Assembly (NCBI GenBank): GCA_028279885.1 | Contig: JANQMX010000026.1 | Span: 1-64,000, forward strand | Length of the DNA stretch: 64,000 nucleotides | Source: Rhodovibrionaceae bacterium | GTDB taxonomy: Bacteria > Pseudomonadota > Alphaproteobacteria > Kiloniellales > DSM-21159 | Direction of reading: 5' to 3' | Shown here: in pieces, positions 1 through 12,660 of the stretch | Numbering within the stretch: position 1 is the first letter of the stretch | How the letters are laid out: the number at the start of each line of letters is the position of its first letter | Position numbers and translations under genes: made by a program | Notes under the pieces: model-generated | What the model was told of the DNA's origin: nothing | Database searches by the model: none | The model's input: the letters and a program-made list of their open reading frames with translations, nothing else

Positions 1-416
1 AGACAGACACCTAAGACATATCAGCTGATCAGCCCAACAAAGGCCAACCGCCAACACATCCCTTCCAAATCATAACAACTTGTCAAATAACCCAAGCGCG
101 AACGAGGGCGCTGCCCCGGCGAATCCCGCTTGTGAGAAGGATTTGGCGCTGCCAGCGGCAACGCCAAGGGCACTGTGTGTAGCGAAAGCGTTAAAGGCTG
201 TCAACAGGAAAGCAACAAATCCCTGCCGCTGCCAAATCCACAGAAAACCGGCATTGCACGCAATCGCCGGCATATCTTAACGATTGACAGAGAAAAACAA
301 CCTAACCAAGGTGCAAATATGTAAAGGATGGTTAACGAGGCTAAAACCTCGTCGATCGCCGGGGGACATGGTGCGCCTGCACCCAACAAAGCAAACGGAC
401 GTGAGGGACCTTATCC
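1..416. other. Gene-free leader upstream of the M23 peptidase gene
   Basis: No convincing gene is seen here; the short ORFs on both strands have no recognisable domain. Three small signals are visible. A perfect 6-base hairpin (ACGAGG 335-340, CCTCGT 347-352) lies in the presumed leader of the downstream gene. ATGGTTAA at 328-335 is the reverse complement of the CtrA half-site TTAACCAT known in alphaproteobacteria. An A-rich string starting TTGACAG at 284-302 is nearly repeated at 417-433, where it forms the first codons of the next gene. No clear paired -35/-10 promoter could be placed. Confidence 0.5.
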
Positions 417-1742
417 TTGACAGAAAAACAACCACCCCGGTACCGGGCCATTCGTCTATGGCAGCCCAAGATTTCAAACGGCAGCACTGTTCGTAGCGCG
501 CCTGTCCGTCGCATTGGAACGCTCTTGGCCGCCCTGGCGCTGGCGACAGTGCCAGCCCTGTCGCACGCAATGGAAGAGCCGGCGCCAGACGCCGCCACGT
601 TGACAGAGATCACCGACGACGACTGGAGCACCACCGCTGTGCTTGAGTCCGGCGACACGCTTGCCGGCCTGCTTGCCAGCTTCGGCGTATCGCACCGCGA
701 GGTGCATGCCGCCGTAGAGGCCATGGACGGCATCTTCTCGCCGCGGCGGCTTCGCGCCGGGCAAGAAATCTCTCTCATGCTCGAGCCGGCCGATGGCGAC
801 GGCCAACGCCTGCTCGGCCTCAAGATGCGCCCGAACGTCGAGCAGGATGTGGAAGTGCGGTTCGACGGCGATGGTTACGTTGCGCAAGCTATTCCCCGGC
901 AGCTCTTCCCCTCGCTGAATGCAGTCGACGGGGAGATCAACCGAAGCCTTTTCGCCGATGCCAGCGCGCTGGAGATCCCGCCCGCGACACTCGCAGCGAT
1001 GATCCGGGCCTTCAGCTTCGACGTGGACTTCCAGCGCGAACTGCAGCCGGGCGACCGCTTCGCGCTGCTCTATGAGACCCTGCACGAGCACGACGGCCAA
1101 CTGGCCAAGCCCGGGGACCTGCTCTACGCCGAGCTCATCCTGAGCGGCAAGCCGATCGGCATCTACCGCTTCACACCCGAGAGCGGCTTCACCGACTACT
1201 TCACGGCAGACGGCCGCTCGGTGCGCAAATCCCTGCTGCGCACCCCGATCGACGGTGCCCGCATCTCTTCCGGCTACGGTATGCGGCGGCACCCCATCCT
1301 GGGCTACAGCAAGATGCACCGAGGCGTCGACTTCGCCGCGCCGACCGGCACGCCCATCTATGCCGCCGGCAATGGTGTCGTCGAAAAGGCACGCCGCAAC
1401 GGCGGCTATGGCAAGTACGTGCGGATCCGCCACAACGGAACGTACAAGACCGCCTATGCCCACCTCAGCCGCTATGGGCGCGGGATCAAGGCCGGCGCCC
1501 GCGTCAAGCAAGGTCAGGTCATCGGCTACGTCGGCTCGACCGGCCGCTCGACGGGACCGCACCTTCACTACGAGGTCATCTCCAACGGCAAGCAGGTCAA
1601 TCCGCGCTCGATCAAGCTGCCGGCCGGCGAGCGCCTCAAGGGCGCAGACCTGAAGGCCTTTCAGGAGGCGCGCGAACGCATCGACGCCTTGCGCGAACGC
1701 CACCGCCCGCAGAGCACCATCGTCGCAGTGCGGCAGAGATAG
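417..1742 (+). CDS. M23-family peptidoglycan metallopeptidase
   Basis: Predicted periplasmic zinc endopeptidase that cuts peptide cross-links in peptidoglycan. The 441-residue product has a basic N-terminus and a hydrophobic signal segment (about residues 32-50, ending SHA), then a LysM/OapA-like region (about 66-125) and a C-terminal LytM/M23 domain (about 275-400). The zinc site is complete: H301 and D305 in HRGVD, and H382/H384 in HLHYE, so it should be an active enzyme rather than a degenerate LytM activator. The TTG at 417 is the first possible start because an in-frame TGA lies at 402-404, and AGGGA at 404-408 is a well-placed ribosome binding site. It converges on clpB across a strong hairpin. 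The exact cleavage specificity cannot be read from sequence. Confidence 0.9.
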   Translation: MTEKQPPRYRAIRLWQPKISNGSTVRSAPVRRIGTLLAALALATVPALSHAMEEPAPDAATLTEITDDDWSTTAVLESGDTLAGLLASFGVSHREVHAAVEAMDGIFSPRRLRAGQEISLMLEPADGDGQRLLGLKMRPNVEQDVEVRFDGDGYVAQAIPRQLFPSLNAVDGEINRSLFADASALEIPPATLAAMIRAFSFDVDFQRELQPGDRFALLYETLHEHDGQLAKPGDLLYAELILSGKPIGIYRFTPESGFTDYFTADGRSVRKSLLRTPIDGARISSGYGMRRHPILGYSKMHRGVDFAAPTGTPIYAAGNGVVEKARRNGGYGKYVRIRHNGTYKTAYAHLSRYGRGIKAGARVKQGQVIGYVGSTGRSTGPHLHYEVISNGKQVNPRSIKLPAGERLKGADLKAFQEARERIDALRERHRPQSTIVAVRQR

Positions 1743-1783
1743 CCTTACGCAGGCGCGCGGACGCCCCTGCCCTTAAAGACAAA

Positions 1784-1828
1784 GCCAGGTCGAGGTGAGT
1801 TGCCGAACAGCACTCCCCTCGACCTGGC
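1784..1828 (-). terminator. Rho-independent terminator of clpB, probably bidirectional
   Basis: Arms 1784-1800 and 1812-1828 form a 17-base stem with one mismatch around an 11-base loop. On the minus strand the stem is followed by a T-rich run (TTTGTCTTT, complement of 1775-1783), the classic layout for ending clpB transcripts. It lies between convergent genes, so it may also slow plus-strand transcription from the M23 gene, although no T-run follows on that side. Confidence 0.8.
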
Positions 1829-1843
1829 AAAGTTCACTCGAGT

Positions 1844-4435
<2,592 letters not shown>

Positions 4436-4557
4436 GCTGATTCGCCCTCCTCTTCCGTGCCTTGTATGAAGCGCACGAGTTGCGGTGCCGGACCCAAACG
4501 AGCCGCCTCAAGGCCCTCAATTGAGCAACCCTACAGGAAGGCTCGGCGTCCTAGCCG

Positions 4558-4586
4558 TATATTGGACTGTTGCAAATTTGACACAA
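4558..4586 (-). promoter_or_regulatory. Possible sigma-70-like promoter for clpB
   Basis: On the minus strand TTGTGT (complement of 4581-4586) is separated by 17 bases from AATATA (complement of 4558-4563), about 120 bases upstream of the clpB start. Both elements match the consensus only partly. This is the best candidate in the 254-base gap between clpB and the DUF4167 gene, not a confident call. Confidence 0.25.
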
Positions 4587-4689
4587 GGGGGATCCCCCGG
4601 CAAAGAGCGGTTCCCCAACAGATTTGGGAACGATAGACCGCAAACGCCACCGCAGTGACTGCGGTTGTCTCCGCAAATGAGTGCGCGGC

Positions 4690-5382
4690 TTACGCCGGCT
4701 CCGACGCCGTCTCGGGCTGCTCGTCGGGCGCGTCAGGCTCCTTTGCCTCGGCGGAGCCGTTCGACTTACGGCGCCGCGGCGATGCGTTTCCGCCCGAGGC
4801 ACCGCCTGTAGCGGCTCCACCGGTGGCCGAGAGCATCTTCCTCAGCCCTTCGTCCTCAGCACTGGGCTGTTCGGAGGCTTCGCTGCGCCCCGCTTGCTCA
4901 TCGGCCGGTTGCGTGGGCCTGGCTTGAGAAGCCTCGCCAGCCGCCTCTCCATCGCCCATCGGCGGCCTGGGACGACGGCGTGACCGCCGCGGCTGTTGCT
5001 GACTGTCAGCCTCGCTCGGCGTTGCCTCAGCCGGCGCTTCGCTGCTGGCCGCAGGTTGCTCTGCCACGTCCTGAGACTGAGGCTGAGACACCTCAATCTC
5101 TTCCTTGGGCGGCGCAGGCGGACGGAGGGGCTCCGGATCCGTGCTGTCGTTAATGATGCGGAAGTAATGCTCGGCGTGCTGGTTCAAGCCTTCGGCGAGA
5201 ACACGGTCACCGGCAGCCATGGCGTCACGCGCCAGGGCAACATACTTCTCATAGACCTGCGTCGCATTACCGCGAATCCGCCCACCAGGCCCGTTGCTAT
5301 CGTAAGTTTGTGCCCGCGCCGGAACATTCGGACGCCGGCCCGCGCGACCACGACCGCGCCGCTGATTGTTGTTAGGTCTCAT
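4690..5382 (-). CDS. DUF4167 domain protein
   Basis: The N-terminal about 80 residues match the alphaproteobacterial DUF4167 family: an Arg/Asn/Gly-rich start (MRPNNNQRRGRGR), then RIRGNATQVYEKYVALARDA and the segment around AEGLNQHAEHYFRI. The rest, to residue 230, is a low-complexity tail rich in Glu, Ala, Pro, Ser and Gln that is probably disordered and ends in basic patches. No enzymatic motif is visible. The basic N-terminus would suit nucleic-acid or ribosome contact, but that is inference. It lies between prmC and clpB on the same strand, 254 bases from clpB and 238 bases from prmC, so it probably has its own promoter. Confidence 0.85.
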   Translation of the reverse strand: MRPNNNQRRGRGRAGRRPNVPARAQTYDSNGPGGRIRGNATQVYEKYVALARDAMAAGDRVLAEGLNQHAEHYFRIINDSTDPEPLRPPAPPKEEIEVSQPQSQDVAEQPAASSEAPAEATPSEADSQQQPRRSRRRPRPPMGDGEAAGEASQARPTQPADEQAGRSEASEQPSAEDEGLRKMLSATGGAATGGASGGNASPRRRKSNGSAEAKEPDAPDEQPETASEPA

Positions 5383-5620
5383 CGCCCCGTGTTTTACTAA
5401 GAACGATTTCTTATCCGCTTAATCCATTCCACCCGGCAAGCCTTATTCGGCCCGCTGCGAGGTTCGATTGCTTCCGAAGAAGCCGCACTAATCCTCTTGG
5501 GGGAACAAGATGGCCCCGTCACACTGTGCCTCTCACGCGGTGTCTGGGGCGCACCTCTTTGTATTCCTAACCTAGCTTCGACATGCCGATATTCCAACCT
5601 CTTTTTTGCGGCCTCCAGCA

Positions 5621-6466
5621 TCACGGCCCCACCACCAGGCAGCGTTCTCGCCCGGCCAGATCGGCCAGCCGCTCAAAACTCGAGAAGCCAACATGGCGCA
5701 GAAGGGCCTCTACGGCATCGGCCTGGCTTTCGCCGAGCTCAAAAAACACCAAGCCTCCGTCCGCGAGCGCCGGGAACAGGCCGGAAGCAATCGCGCGGTA
5801 GCAGTCGAGACCGTCTTTCCCGCCATCGAGCGCCAGCTTGGGCTCGTATACAGCTACTTCGGGCGCCAATCCGGAAAGCTCTTCCGTCCTCACGTAGGGT
5901 GGATTCGCAACGACCACGTCAAAGCGGCCGGCCAGCGCATCCAACCAATTCCCTACACTGAAGTGGCTCCGCTCGCCGACCCCCAGACGCGCCGCATTGC
6001 CCGCTGCCACGGCGGCCGCCGCGAAGCTTCGGTCGATGCCCACCCCCACAGCGCAGGGCCGCTCCACCAGGAGGCTGATCAGCAGACAGCCGCTTCCCGT
6101 GCCGAGGTCGAGGACGCGCAGCGGACGATGCCGTTCGGGAAAGCGTTGCAGCACAGCCTCGACAAGCGTCTCGCTGTCAGGCCGAGGGTCGAGCGTGTCG
6201 GGCCCGAGTTGAAAGGGAAGTCCCCAAAACTCACGATAGCCCACGATCCGCGAGAGCGGCTCCCGCTGCGCGCGGCGCTCCAGCTGGTCCAGATAGCCAG
6301 ACCACTCCGTGTTCCCGATCGAGTCTTCGCCATGACCGAGAAGATGTCCGAGGTCGGCCTTCAAAACATGCGCCAGGAGAAGACGCGCTTCACGACGCGG
6401 CGCCTCGATGCCGGCTTTCGACAGCGTTTCGGCGCCGAGAGCCACGGCTTCGTCGATGCACCTCAT
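5621..6466 (-). CDS. prmC: Release factor glutamine methyltransferase PrmC
   Basis: Methylates the glutamine of the GGQ motif in peptide chain release factors, using S-adenosylmethionine, to speed peptide release at stop codons. The 281-residue protein has the PrmC/HemK helical N-domain (about 1-95), the SAM motif LDLGTGSG (119-126) and the catalytic NPPY (188-191). Its ATG overlaps the prfA stop codon in an ATGA at 6463-6466, so translation is probably coupled to that of its substrate RF1. Downstream there is a 238-base gap before DUF4167. Confidence 0.96.
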   Translation of the reverse strand: MRCIDEAVALGAETLSKAGIEAPRREARLLLAHVLKADLGHLLGHGEDSIGNTEWSGYLDQLERRAQREPLSRIVGYREFWGLPFQLGPDTLDPRPDSETLVEAVLQRFPERHRPLRVLDLGTGSGCLLISLLVERPCAVGVGIDRSFAAAAVAAGNAARLGVGERSHFSVGNWLDALAGRFDVVVANPPYVRTEELSGLAPEVAVYEPKLALDGGKDGLDCYRAIASGLFPALADGGLVFFELGESQADAVEALLRHVGFSSFERLADLAGRERCLVVGP

Positions 6467-7539
6467 TGCATGGCGGAAAGGCGGGCCGACTGATCCTCCA
6501 AAACGAGGGCATCGATCAACTCGTCAAGCGCCTCACCCGCCAGCACGCGCTCAAGCTTGTAGAGTGTCAGGTTGATGCGATGGTCGGTGACCCGGCCTTG
6601 CGGAAAGTTGTAGGTGCGAACCCGTTCAGAGCGGTCGCCGCTGCCGACTTGGCTACGGCGCTCGGCGGCCATTTCGGCCTCTTTCTCTTGCCGCATGTGG
6701 TCGTAGAGCCGCGCGCGCAACACCTTCATGGCCTTGGCGCGGTTCTTGTGCTGCGACTTCTCGTCCTGGCACTGCACGACGATGCCGGAAGGCAGGTGGG
6801 TGATGCGCACGGCCGAGTCGGTGGTGTTGACGTGCTGCCCGCCGGCGCCTTGGGAGCGATAGGTGTCGATGCGCAGGTCCTTTTCTTCGACGTGCACATC
6901 GACCTCCTCCGCCTCCGGCAGGACGGCGACCGTCGCAGCCGAGGTGTGGATGCGGCCGCCCGACTCCGTGACCGGGACACGCTGGACCCGGTGCACACCC
7001 GACTCGAACTTGAGACGGGCGAAAACGCCGCGCCCGGAAATCGACGCGCTCGCTTCCTTGCAGCCACCGATACCCGTCTCGTCGTAGTCCAGCACTTCGA
7101 ACTTCCAACGGTGCTGCTCGGCATAGCGCTGATACATGCGGTAGAGCTCGGCGGCAAAGAGCGCCGCTTCGTCGCCGCCGGTCCCGGCGCGCACCTCCAG
7201 AATGGCGTTGCGCTCGTCGGCCTCGTCCTTGGGCAGGAGCATGATCATCAGCTCCTGCTCCATGTTCTCCAGCTTGGGTTTCAGCGCTTCCAGCTCTTCG
7301 GCGGCCAAGTCGCGCATCTCGCTGTCGCCCTCCGGGTCGGCGATCAGCGTCTCCAGGTCGGAAAGCTCGCTCTGCGCCGCCCGCAGCGCCTGGTAGTGCT
7401 CGGCAATCGGCGTGAGATCGGAAAACTCCTTCAAGAGCTGGGTGTATTCGTCGGTGCCCGGCGCCTCGTGCTCGGCGATCAGACCTTTCAGTTCCTCGAA
7501 CCGCGAGGCAATCCGCGCAACATTCTCCTCCAAACTCAC
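6463..7539 (-). CDS. prfA: Peptide chain release factor 1
   Basis: Recognises UAA and UAG stop codons and triggers hydrolysis of peptidyl-tRNA on the ribosome. The 358-residue length is normal. The stop-codon-reading tripeptide is PVT (189-191), the RF1 type rather than the SPF of RF2, and the catalytic GGQ is at 233-235 within [12 protein letters not shown]. It starts with GTG, overlapping the hemA stop in a GTGA (7536-7539), and ends overlapping prmC, so hemA-prfA-prmC form one coupled operon, an arrangement common in proteobacteria. Confidence 0.97.
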   Translation of the reverse strand: MSLEENVARIASRFEELKGLIAEHEAPGTDEYTQLLKEFSDLTPIAEHYQALRAAQSELSDLETLIADPEGDSEMRDLAAEELEALKPKLENMEQELMIMLLPKDEADERNAILEVRAGTGGDEAALFAAELYRMYQRYAEQHRWKFEVLDYDETGIGGCKEASASISGRGVFARLKFESGVHRVQRVPVTESGGRIHTSAATVAVLPEAEEVDVHVEEKDLRIDTYRSQGAGGQHVNTTDSAVRITHLPSGIVVQCQDEKSQHKNRAKAMKVLRARLYDHMRQEKEAEMAAERRSQVGSGDRSERVRTYNFPQGRVTDHRINLTLYKLERVLAGEALDELIDALVLEDQSARLSAMQ

Positions 7540-8789
7540 TCTTCAGGCTCCTCTGGCAAAGCGAACAGACGCCGAACCATCCGATCCAGCTCCTCGGCGC
7601 CTTCCGGCGTCTCCGCCGCCACCTGCCGCAAGGCTTCGCTCGGTTGGTGCAGGAGGCGGGTGATCAAGAGGCGGGTTGCATCCTCAGGGCCCAGCCGCGG
7701 ATCGGCAAGCACTGCACGGCGCGCCTCCTCGAAATGCTCTCGCAACGCTCGCACAGCGGGCACCGCCCCGCGTTCCGCCCGGTCGCGCAAGAACACCGCG
7801 ACCTCTTCCGAAACGATACGCCAAGCCTCCGTCGCAACGGATTGCCGGCTTTCCCGGCCACTCGCCGCCAGGCGCTCAAGGTCATCGAGGTCGTAGACGA
7901 AGGCGCCATCCAGATCGTGAGCACCGGGCTCGACTTCAGCGGGGATGGCCGTGTCGATGAAGAACATTGGGCGACGGCGGCGGTGACGCAAGGCCTCCTC
8001 GACCTGGCGAACGGTCAACACCCGCTCACCCGCGGCCCCGCAAGCCACGACGATGTCGGCCTGAGCAAGTGCCGCGCCGAGGTCGTCCCAGCGGCCGATG
8101 TGGCAGCGCAAGCGCTCCGCCGCATGCTGCGCGCGCACGCTCGAGGGGTGCGTCAGGGTCAGCGATGCCACGCCGGCACTGCGCAGTTCCCCAGCCAGAA
8201 GCTCGCCGCTTTCTCCCAGGCCCACCATCAGCGCCTGGCAACGGTCCAAACCACCATGCAGGTCCCGGGCGACCTGCATGGCAGAGGCGGCGATGGTGAC
8301 CGGGCGCTCGGCGATCCGCGTTTCGCTGCGCACGCGCTTGGCGGCCGCATAGGCGGACTGCAACGCCGGCTCCAGCAGCGGCCCGGTCAGGCCGGCGTCC
8401 CGCGCCGCCCGATGGGCGGCCTTGATCTGACCGAGCACTTGCGGCTCGCCGATCATCTGGCTGTCGAGTGAAGACGCCACCGCAAAAAGGTGCCTCAACG
8501 CGTCTTCGCCCTGATAGCTGTAGAGGTGGCCGTTGAGGGCGGAGGGACGCAAAGCGCCCCACTCGGCAAAAAGCGCCAAGGCCCGCTCCTCGTCCTCTGC
8601 CGCGCGGTGACAAACCAGTTCAACGCGGTCGCAGGTCGAGAGAATGAGCCCCTCTTCCAGACCGGCGCCGCGCAGCTGCGTCAAGCGCTGCGGCAAATCC
8701 TGGTCGCTGACGAACATCCTCTCGCGCAGGGTGGACGACGCGGAGCGGTGATTCATTCCAACGATGGCGAGCGACGAGAGTGAAGGCAC
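7536..8789 (-). CDS. hemA: Glutamyl-tRNA reductase
   Basis: NADPH-dependent reductase that converts glutamyl-tRNA to glutamate-1-semialdehyde, the first step of C5-pathway tetrapyrrole synthesis. The 417-residue protein begins with the typical GMNHRSA segment, then the catalytic region STCDRVE with nucleophile C53, followed by an NADPH-binding Rossmann domain (about 170-300) and a helical dimerisation tail. The canonical motif is STCNR; Asp replaces Asn here. The GTG start is well supported by AAGGAGG five bases upstream. It leads the hemA-prfA-prmC operon. Using the C5 route instead of ALA synthase is notable for an alphaproteobacterium, although confusingly the ALA synthase gene of this class is also often called hemA. 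Confidence 0.95.
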   Translation of the reverse strand: MPSLSSLAIVGMNHRSASSTLRERMFVSDQDLPQRLTQLRGAGLEEGLILSTCDRVELVCHRAAEDEERALALFAEWGALRPSALNGHLYSYQGEDALRHLFAVASSLDSQMIGEPQVLGQIKAAHRAARDAGLTGPLLEPALQSAYAAAKRVRSETRIAERPVTIAASAMQVARDLHGGLDRCQALMVGLGESGELLAGELRSAGVASLTLTHPSSVRAQHAAERLRCHIGRWDDLGAALAQADIVVACGAAGERVLTVRQVEEALRHRRRRPMFFIDTAIPAEVEPGAHDLDGAFVYDLDDLERLAASGRESRQSVATEAWRIVSEEVAVFLRDRAERGAVPAVRALREHFEEARRAVLADPRLGPEDATRLLITRLLHQPSEALRQVAAETPEGAEELDRMVRRLFALPEEPEE

Positions 8790-8826
8790 TCACGCCTCCT
8801 TGGCCGGCTCTTTCAACTCGATCGCA

Positions 8827-10071
8827 CTAAATGAAACGCTTGAGCCTAGCTTGCAAGTCGGCCTCGGCGACGAAGTCCTGCTCACCGCTGTCGAGATCGC
8901 GCAAGGTCACGCCACCCTTTTCGGCCTCTTCGTCGCCCAAGATAAGCACCGCCCGCGCCTGCAGGCGATCGGCCCGGCGCATCCGTTTCTTGACGTTGCC
9001 GCTGAAACCGATCTCGGCACGCCATCCTGCGCGGCGCAAACGCTGGACCAGCGCGAAGGCCATCTCGCCCTGTGCCTCGCCGATCGGCACCACGACAATC
9101 GGGCGGGGCGTGCTGGGTCCCTCACTAAGCAGCAGCGCGAGACGCTCGATGCCGGCCGCCCAGCCGACGCCGTGGACCGGATTGCCGCCCATCATCTCGA
9201 CCAGATAGTCGTAGCGGCCGCCGCCCAGCACCGTGTCCTGCGCGCCGAGCTCATCGGTTTTGAACTCGAACGCGGTGTGGCAGTAGTAGTCGAGGCCGCG
9301 GACAAGCCGTGGATTGAGCTGATAGGCAATCCCGTTGCGCTCCAGCCCACGCTTGACCGCGTCGAAGAAAGCCTTGCTTGCGTCCGTCAGGTAATCATCG
9401 AAGGCTGGCGCGCCGGCGACGACCTGCTGATCCTTGCGCTCCTTCGAGTCGAGAATACGCAAAGGGTTGCGGGTCAGGCGATCGCGCGAATCTTCGGACA
9501 GCGCATCGCGGTGTTCCTCGAAATAGGCCACCAGCGCATCGCGATAGGCCTTGCGGCTCTCGGGATCGCCAAGGGTGTTGAGCTCCAACCTGACACGGTC
9601 GAGCAGTCCGAGGCGCGCCAGAATGTCTGCGCCGAGCGCAATGACCTCCACATCGCCCTCGGGCTCGGGCACGCCGAAAAGCTCGACCCCGATTTGGTGG
9701 AACTGCCGCTGACGGCCCTTTTGCGGGCGCTCGTGACGGAACATTGGGCCCGAGTAGAAGTACTTCAGCGGCAGCTGCTGGGTCAGCCCATTTGAGATCA
9801 CCGCTCGCGCCACGCCGGCCGTGTTCTCCGGCCTCAGCGTAATCTCCTCGCCCTCGCCGACCGCGAAGCTGTACATCTCCTTGGTGACGATATCCGTCGC
9901 CTCGCCCAAGGTGCGCTTGAACACCTCGCTGAACTCAAAGACCGGCGTGGCAATCTCGTCATAGCCATAGAGCGCCGCGATCTCGCGGGCGCTCTCACTG
10001 ACGAAACGATGGCGGCGCATGTCCTCCGGCAAGAGGTCATGGGTGCCGCGGACAGGCTGAAGCGTTGTCAA
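8827..10071 (-). CDS. hisS: Histidyl-tRNA synthetase
   Basis: Class II aminoacyl-tRNA synthetase that charges tRNA-His. The 414-residue protein has the N-terminal PVRGTHDLLPED motif, the HisRS-specific GLDYYCHTAFEF segment, GGGRYDYLVEMMGG and a C-terminal anticodon-binding domain (about 320-414). The start must lie before the conserved RGT motif, and an in-frame TAG occurs at 10084-10086, so the TTG at 10071 is the only usable start codon. It sits 37 bases upstream of hemA and 40 bases downstream of ispG on the same strand, so co-transcription is likely. Confidence 0.96.
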   Translation of the reverse strand: MTTLQPVRGTHDLLPEDMRRHRFVSESAREIAALYGYDEIATPVFEFSEVFKRTLGEATDIVTKEMYSFAVGEGEEITLRPENTAGVARAVISNGLTQQLPLKYFYSGPMFRHERPQKGRQRQFHQIGVELFGVPEPEGDVEVIALGADILARLGLLDRVRLELNTLGDPESRKAYRDALVAYFEEHRDALSEDSRDRLTRNPLRILDSKERKDQQVVAGAPAFDDYLTDASKAFFDAVKRGLERNGIAYQLNPRLVRGLDYYCHTAFEFKTDELGAQDTVLGGGRYDYLVEMMGGNPVHGVGWAAGIERLALLLSEGPSTPRPIVVVPIGEAQGEMAFALVQRLRRAGWRAEIGFSGNVKKRMRRADRLQARAVLILGDEEAEKGGVTLRDLDSGEQDFVAEADLQARLKRFI

Positions 10072-10111
10072 AAGCGTACGACCCTAAAGGCAAGAAAAAG
10101 GAACGAGTGGT

Positions 10112-11260
10112 TTATTCGGCGGCGTCGGCTGTTCGGACTTCGCCAGCGGCTTCGGCTTCTGCCTTGGCAGCCTCGATCTCAGCCGCCTTCTGCTCCACCA
10201 TCTCAACCAGGTGATCGACGATGTCTTCGTCCTTGAGCCGATGGTGCTGCACTCCGGCAACGTAGACCTGATGGGTTCCGCGACCGCCCCCAGTGAAGCC
10301 GATGTCCGTCATCAGGGCCTCACCCGGGCCATTCACCACGCAGCCGATCACCGAAAGAGTCATGGGCGTGGTGATATGGGCCAAACGTTGCTCGAGGCGT
10401 TCGACGGTTCTGATGACCTCGAACTGCTGCCGCGCGCAGGACGGGCAAGAGATCACGTTGACACCGCGGTGGCGTAGGTTGAGCGACTTCAGGATGTCGA
10501 AGCCGACCTTGATCTCCTCAACCGGGTCTGTCGAGAGCGACACGCGAATCGTATCGCCGATGCCGGCCCAGAGCAGGGAGCCGATGCCGATCGACGACTT
10601 GATGGTACCGCTGCGCAGGCCACCGGCCTCGGTAATGCCAAGATGCAGCGGACAGTCGGTCGCCTCGGCAAGCTGCTGATAAGCCGCAACCGACAAAAAC
10701 ACGTCGGACGCCTTCACCGAGATCTTGAACTCGTGAAAGTCCTCGTCCTCCAGCAGCTTGGCGTGATTGAGCGCGCTCTCCACCATGGCTTCCGGACAAG
10801 GCTCGCCATAGCGCTCAAGAAGCTCCTTCTCCAAGGAGCCTGCGTTGACGCCGATGCGGATTGAGCAGCCGTGGTCACGCGCCGCCTTGACCACTTCCTT
10901 GACCCGATCGCGACCGCCGATGTTGCCGGGATTGATGCGCAGGCAGGCCGCGCCGTTCGCGGCCGCCTCGAGACCCCGCTTATAGTGAAAGTGGATGTCG
11001 GCGACGATAGGCACCGTCACCTCCGGCACGATCTCCCTCAGCGCCGCGCTCGAGCCTTCATCGGGGCAGGAAACCCGCACGATGTCAGCCCCGGCGATCT
11101 CGAGCTGGCGAATCTGCTCGATGGTCGCGGCGACATCGGTGGTCAGCGTGTTGGTCATCGACTGGACGGAGATGGGCGCATCGCCGCCGACCGGCACCTT
11201 GCCAACGAAGATCTGACGCGACTTGCGGCGGTAGATATCGCGGTAAGGCCGCAAAGACAT
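10112..11260 (-). CDS. ispG: 4-hydroxy-3-methylbut-2-enyl diphosphate synthase (flavodoxin/ferredoxin)
   Basis: Iron-sulfur enzyme of the non-mevalonate isoprenoid pathway; it reduces MEcPP to HMBPP. The chosen start gives 382 residues, beginning [15 protein letters not shown] and preceded by a GAGGGAGAG ribosome binding site; a longer reading frame to 11323 adds 21 residues that do not look conserved. The TIM-barrel part carries the SVQSMTNT segment, and the C-terminal [4Fe-4S] domain carries SCPSCAR and the [10 protein letters not shown] segment. The C-terminus has an Ala/Glu-rich tail. It lies between rodZ and hisS on the same strand. Confidence 0.96.
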   Translation of the reverse strand: MSLRPYRDIYRRKSRQIFVGKVPVGGDAPISVQSMTNTLTTDVAATIEQIRQLEIAGADIVRVSCPDEGSSAALREIVPEVTVPIVADIHFHYKRGLEAAANGAACLRINPGNIGGRDRVKEVVKAARDHGCSIRIGVNAGSLEKELLERYGEPCPEAMVESALNHAKLLEDEDFHEFKISVKASDVFLSVAAYQQLAEATDCPLHLGITEAGGLRSGTIKSSIGIGSLLWAGIGDTIRVSLSTDPVEEIKVGFDILKSLNLRHRGVNVISCPSCARQQFEVIRTVERLEQRLAHITTPMTLSVIGCVVNGPGEALMTDIGFTGGGRGTHQVYVAGVQHHRLKDEDIVDHLVEMVEQKAAEIEAAKAEAEAAGEVRTADAAE

Positions 11261-11384
11261 AGATCGCTCTCCCTCTCGTCCGGCCGTGACTGCTGGACTC
11301 CAAGCAAAACATGCCGTTGGCACGCCGCCTCTTCAAGACCTCTCACGTGACGGCTGGATGACAGCCGACAACCGCAGAAAACCG

Positions 11385-12551
11385 CTAACGCGGCAAAAGG
11401 GCCGTCCCGTTGAGCAGGCGGTCGGGTTCCAGCAGGACACCGTCGATCACGTCACCCAGCGCGCCTAAGCTGTTGATTTGGCGCCCATCGACCGTGATCG
11501 AGAGACCGCCCGCGTTGCCGGTGCGCATGGTAACGCCCGGCTCGTTGGGCACGAGGAAGCTGTCCCCGGTACGCAAAACCTGGGTCAGCAGCAGCTCGCC
11601 CTCGGCGTCGCGGACCTGTACCCAGCTGTCGGAGGTCGCCGCCAGGACAACGCGGGCATCGGCGTTGTCGGCGCCAAAGATGCGGCCTCCGGCAGCGGCG
11701 CCCGCGGGCAATTGGGGCGCGGCGGGCGGCTCGACCACGGCCGTCTGGGTTGCGGTATCGACCGCAGCCTCGGGCGCCTCCGCCTCAGCTTCCGGCTGGC
11801 TCGGGGCTTGGCCGGTCTCGGTCGTCTCTGCGTTGACGCCTGGCGCCTCGGAAGCGGCAGGGATTTCAATCTCTGCCCCGGCGCCGATATCGGCCGGCGC
11901 TGCACCAAGCGCCGTAGAAGCCGGAACTTGAGTCTGAGTCTCCGTGGCCTGTTCGCCGGTGCCGCCCTGCTCGGCCGTCGCGCCGGCTGAGGTCTGATCT
12001 TCGCTATCGGCATTTCCGGCCGGCCGCGCCGTAACAGGCTCGCTGCCGTTGGATGCCGATTCGCCGGCTTGCCCGTTTTCCTGCCCGATCGGCGCGGCGC
12101 TGGGCAGCACCTCGCTGACCTGGTTCCCGGAGGTGGTCAGAAAATACCAGGCACCATAACCCAGGGCGATCAAGAGGACGGAGATGAGGATGAGGGCCCC
12201 GCCCGGCAGCTTGCCTTCGGGCTTGGGCACCGGAAAGGCGAGCGTGGGCGCCCGTTCCAGTCCGTGGATCTCCTGCTTGAAGCGCTTGACGATCTCCTCG
12301 GGTTCGAGCCCGAGGAACTCGGCATAAGAGCGCACGAATCCGATGGCATAGGCCGTGCCCGGCAGATCGTGGTAGCGGCCGTCCTCGATGGCCTGGAGAT
12401 AGACGTAACGAATCCGCAGGGCGTCAGCAGCCTGGGCCAGCGAGTAGCCAAGCTCCTCACGGCGTATGGCCAGCATTTCTCCAGTGCCGAGCGGCGGCAT
12501 CAGGCTTTCGGAGAGCTCGTCTCCGGCCTGTAGGCGGTCATAGGGATCCAT
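11385..12551 (-). CDS. rodZ: RodZ-like helix-turn-helix membrane protein
   Basis: Predicted cytoskeletal membrane protein of the RodZ family, which links MreB to the wall-elongation machinery. The 388-residue protein has an N-terminal HTH_25 domain (about 25-95), a single transmembrane helix (about 130-152, GGALILISVLLIALGYGAWY), a long Ala/Glu/Pro/Thr-rich periplasmic linker (about 155-300) and a C-terminal DUF4115 beta domain. This is the RodZ order of domains. It is directly upstream of ispG with a 124-base gap, as in many proteobacteria. Its leader (12552-12660) contains a small perfect stem, TTGGGC/GCCCAA at 12571-12585, with no terminator T-run on the transcribed side. Confidence 0.88.
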   Translation of the reverse strand: MDPYDRLQAGDELSESLMPPLGTGEMLAIRREELGYSLAQAADALRIRYVYLQAIEDGRYHDLPGTAYAIGFVRSYAEFLGLEPEEIVKRFKQEIHGLERAPTLAFPVPKPEGKLPGGALILISVLLIALGYGAWYFLTTSGNQVSEVLPSAAPIGQENGQAGESASNGSEPVTARPAGNADSEDQTSAGATAEQGGTGEQATETQTQVPASTALGAAPADIGAGAEIEIPAASEAPGVNAETTETGQAPSQPEAEAEAPEAAVDTATQTAVVEPPAAPQLPAGAAAGGRIFGADNADARVVLAATSDSWVQVRDAEGELLLTQVLRTGDSFLVPNEPGVTMRTGNAGGLSITVDGRQINSLGALGDVIDGVLLEPDRLLNGTALLPR

Positions 12552-12660
12552 GAATCGACCTCATCGCGCCTTGGGCAATGCCCAAAAAAGAGGATAGCAT
12601 CACTAAGCTCTTTATCAGCGGCAGTACGTGGCAGCAAACCCTGTCTTTGGGCTGTGGCTT

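Noticed and set aside
474-1703. 409-codon minus-strand ORF opposite the M23 peptidase gene
   Set aside because: No domain; antisense to a gene with a complete zinc site.
4436-4689. Sigma-32 heat-shock promoter for clpB
   Set aside because: CTTGAG- and CCCTTG-like strings exist, but none is followed by a CCCCAT-type -10 at the right spacing.
5397-5624. Small minus-strand gene between prmC and DUF4167
   Set aside because: The 75-residue frame is basic, has no domain and overlaps the prmC end; no convincing ribosome binding site.
12571-12585. Intrinsic terminator between ptsP and rodZ
   Set aside because: TTGGGC/GCCCAA forms a stem, but the T-run is before it on the minus strand, not after, so it cannot act as a standard terminator there.
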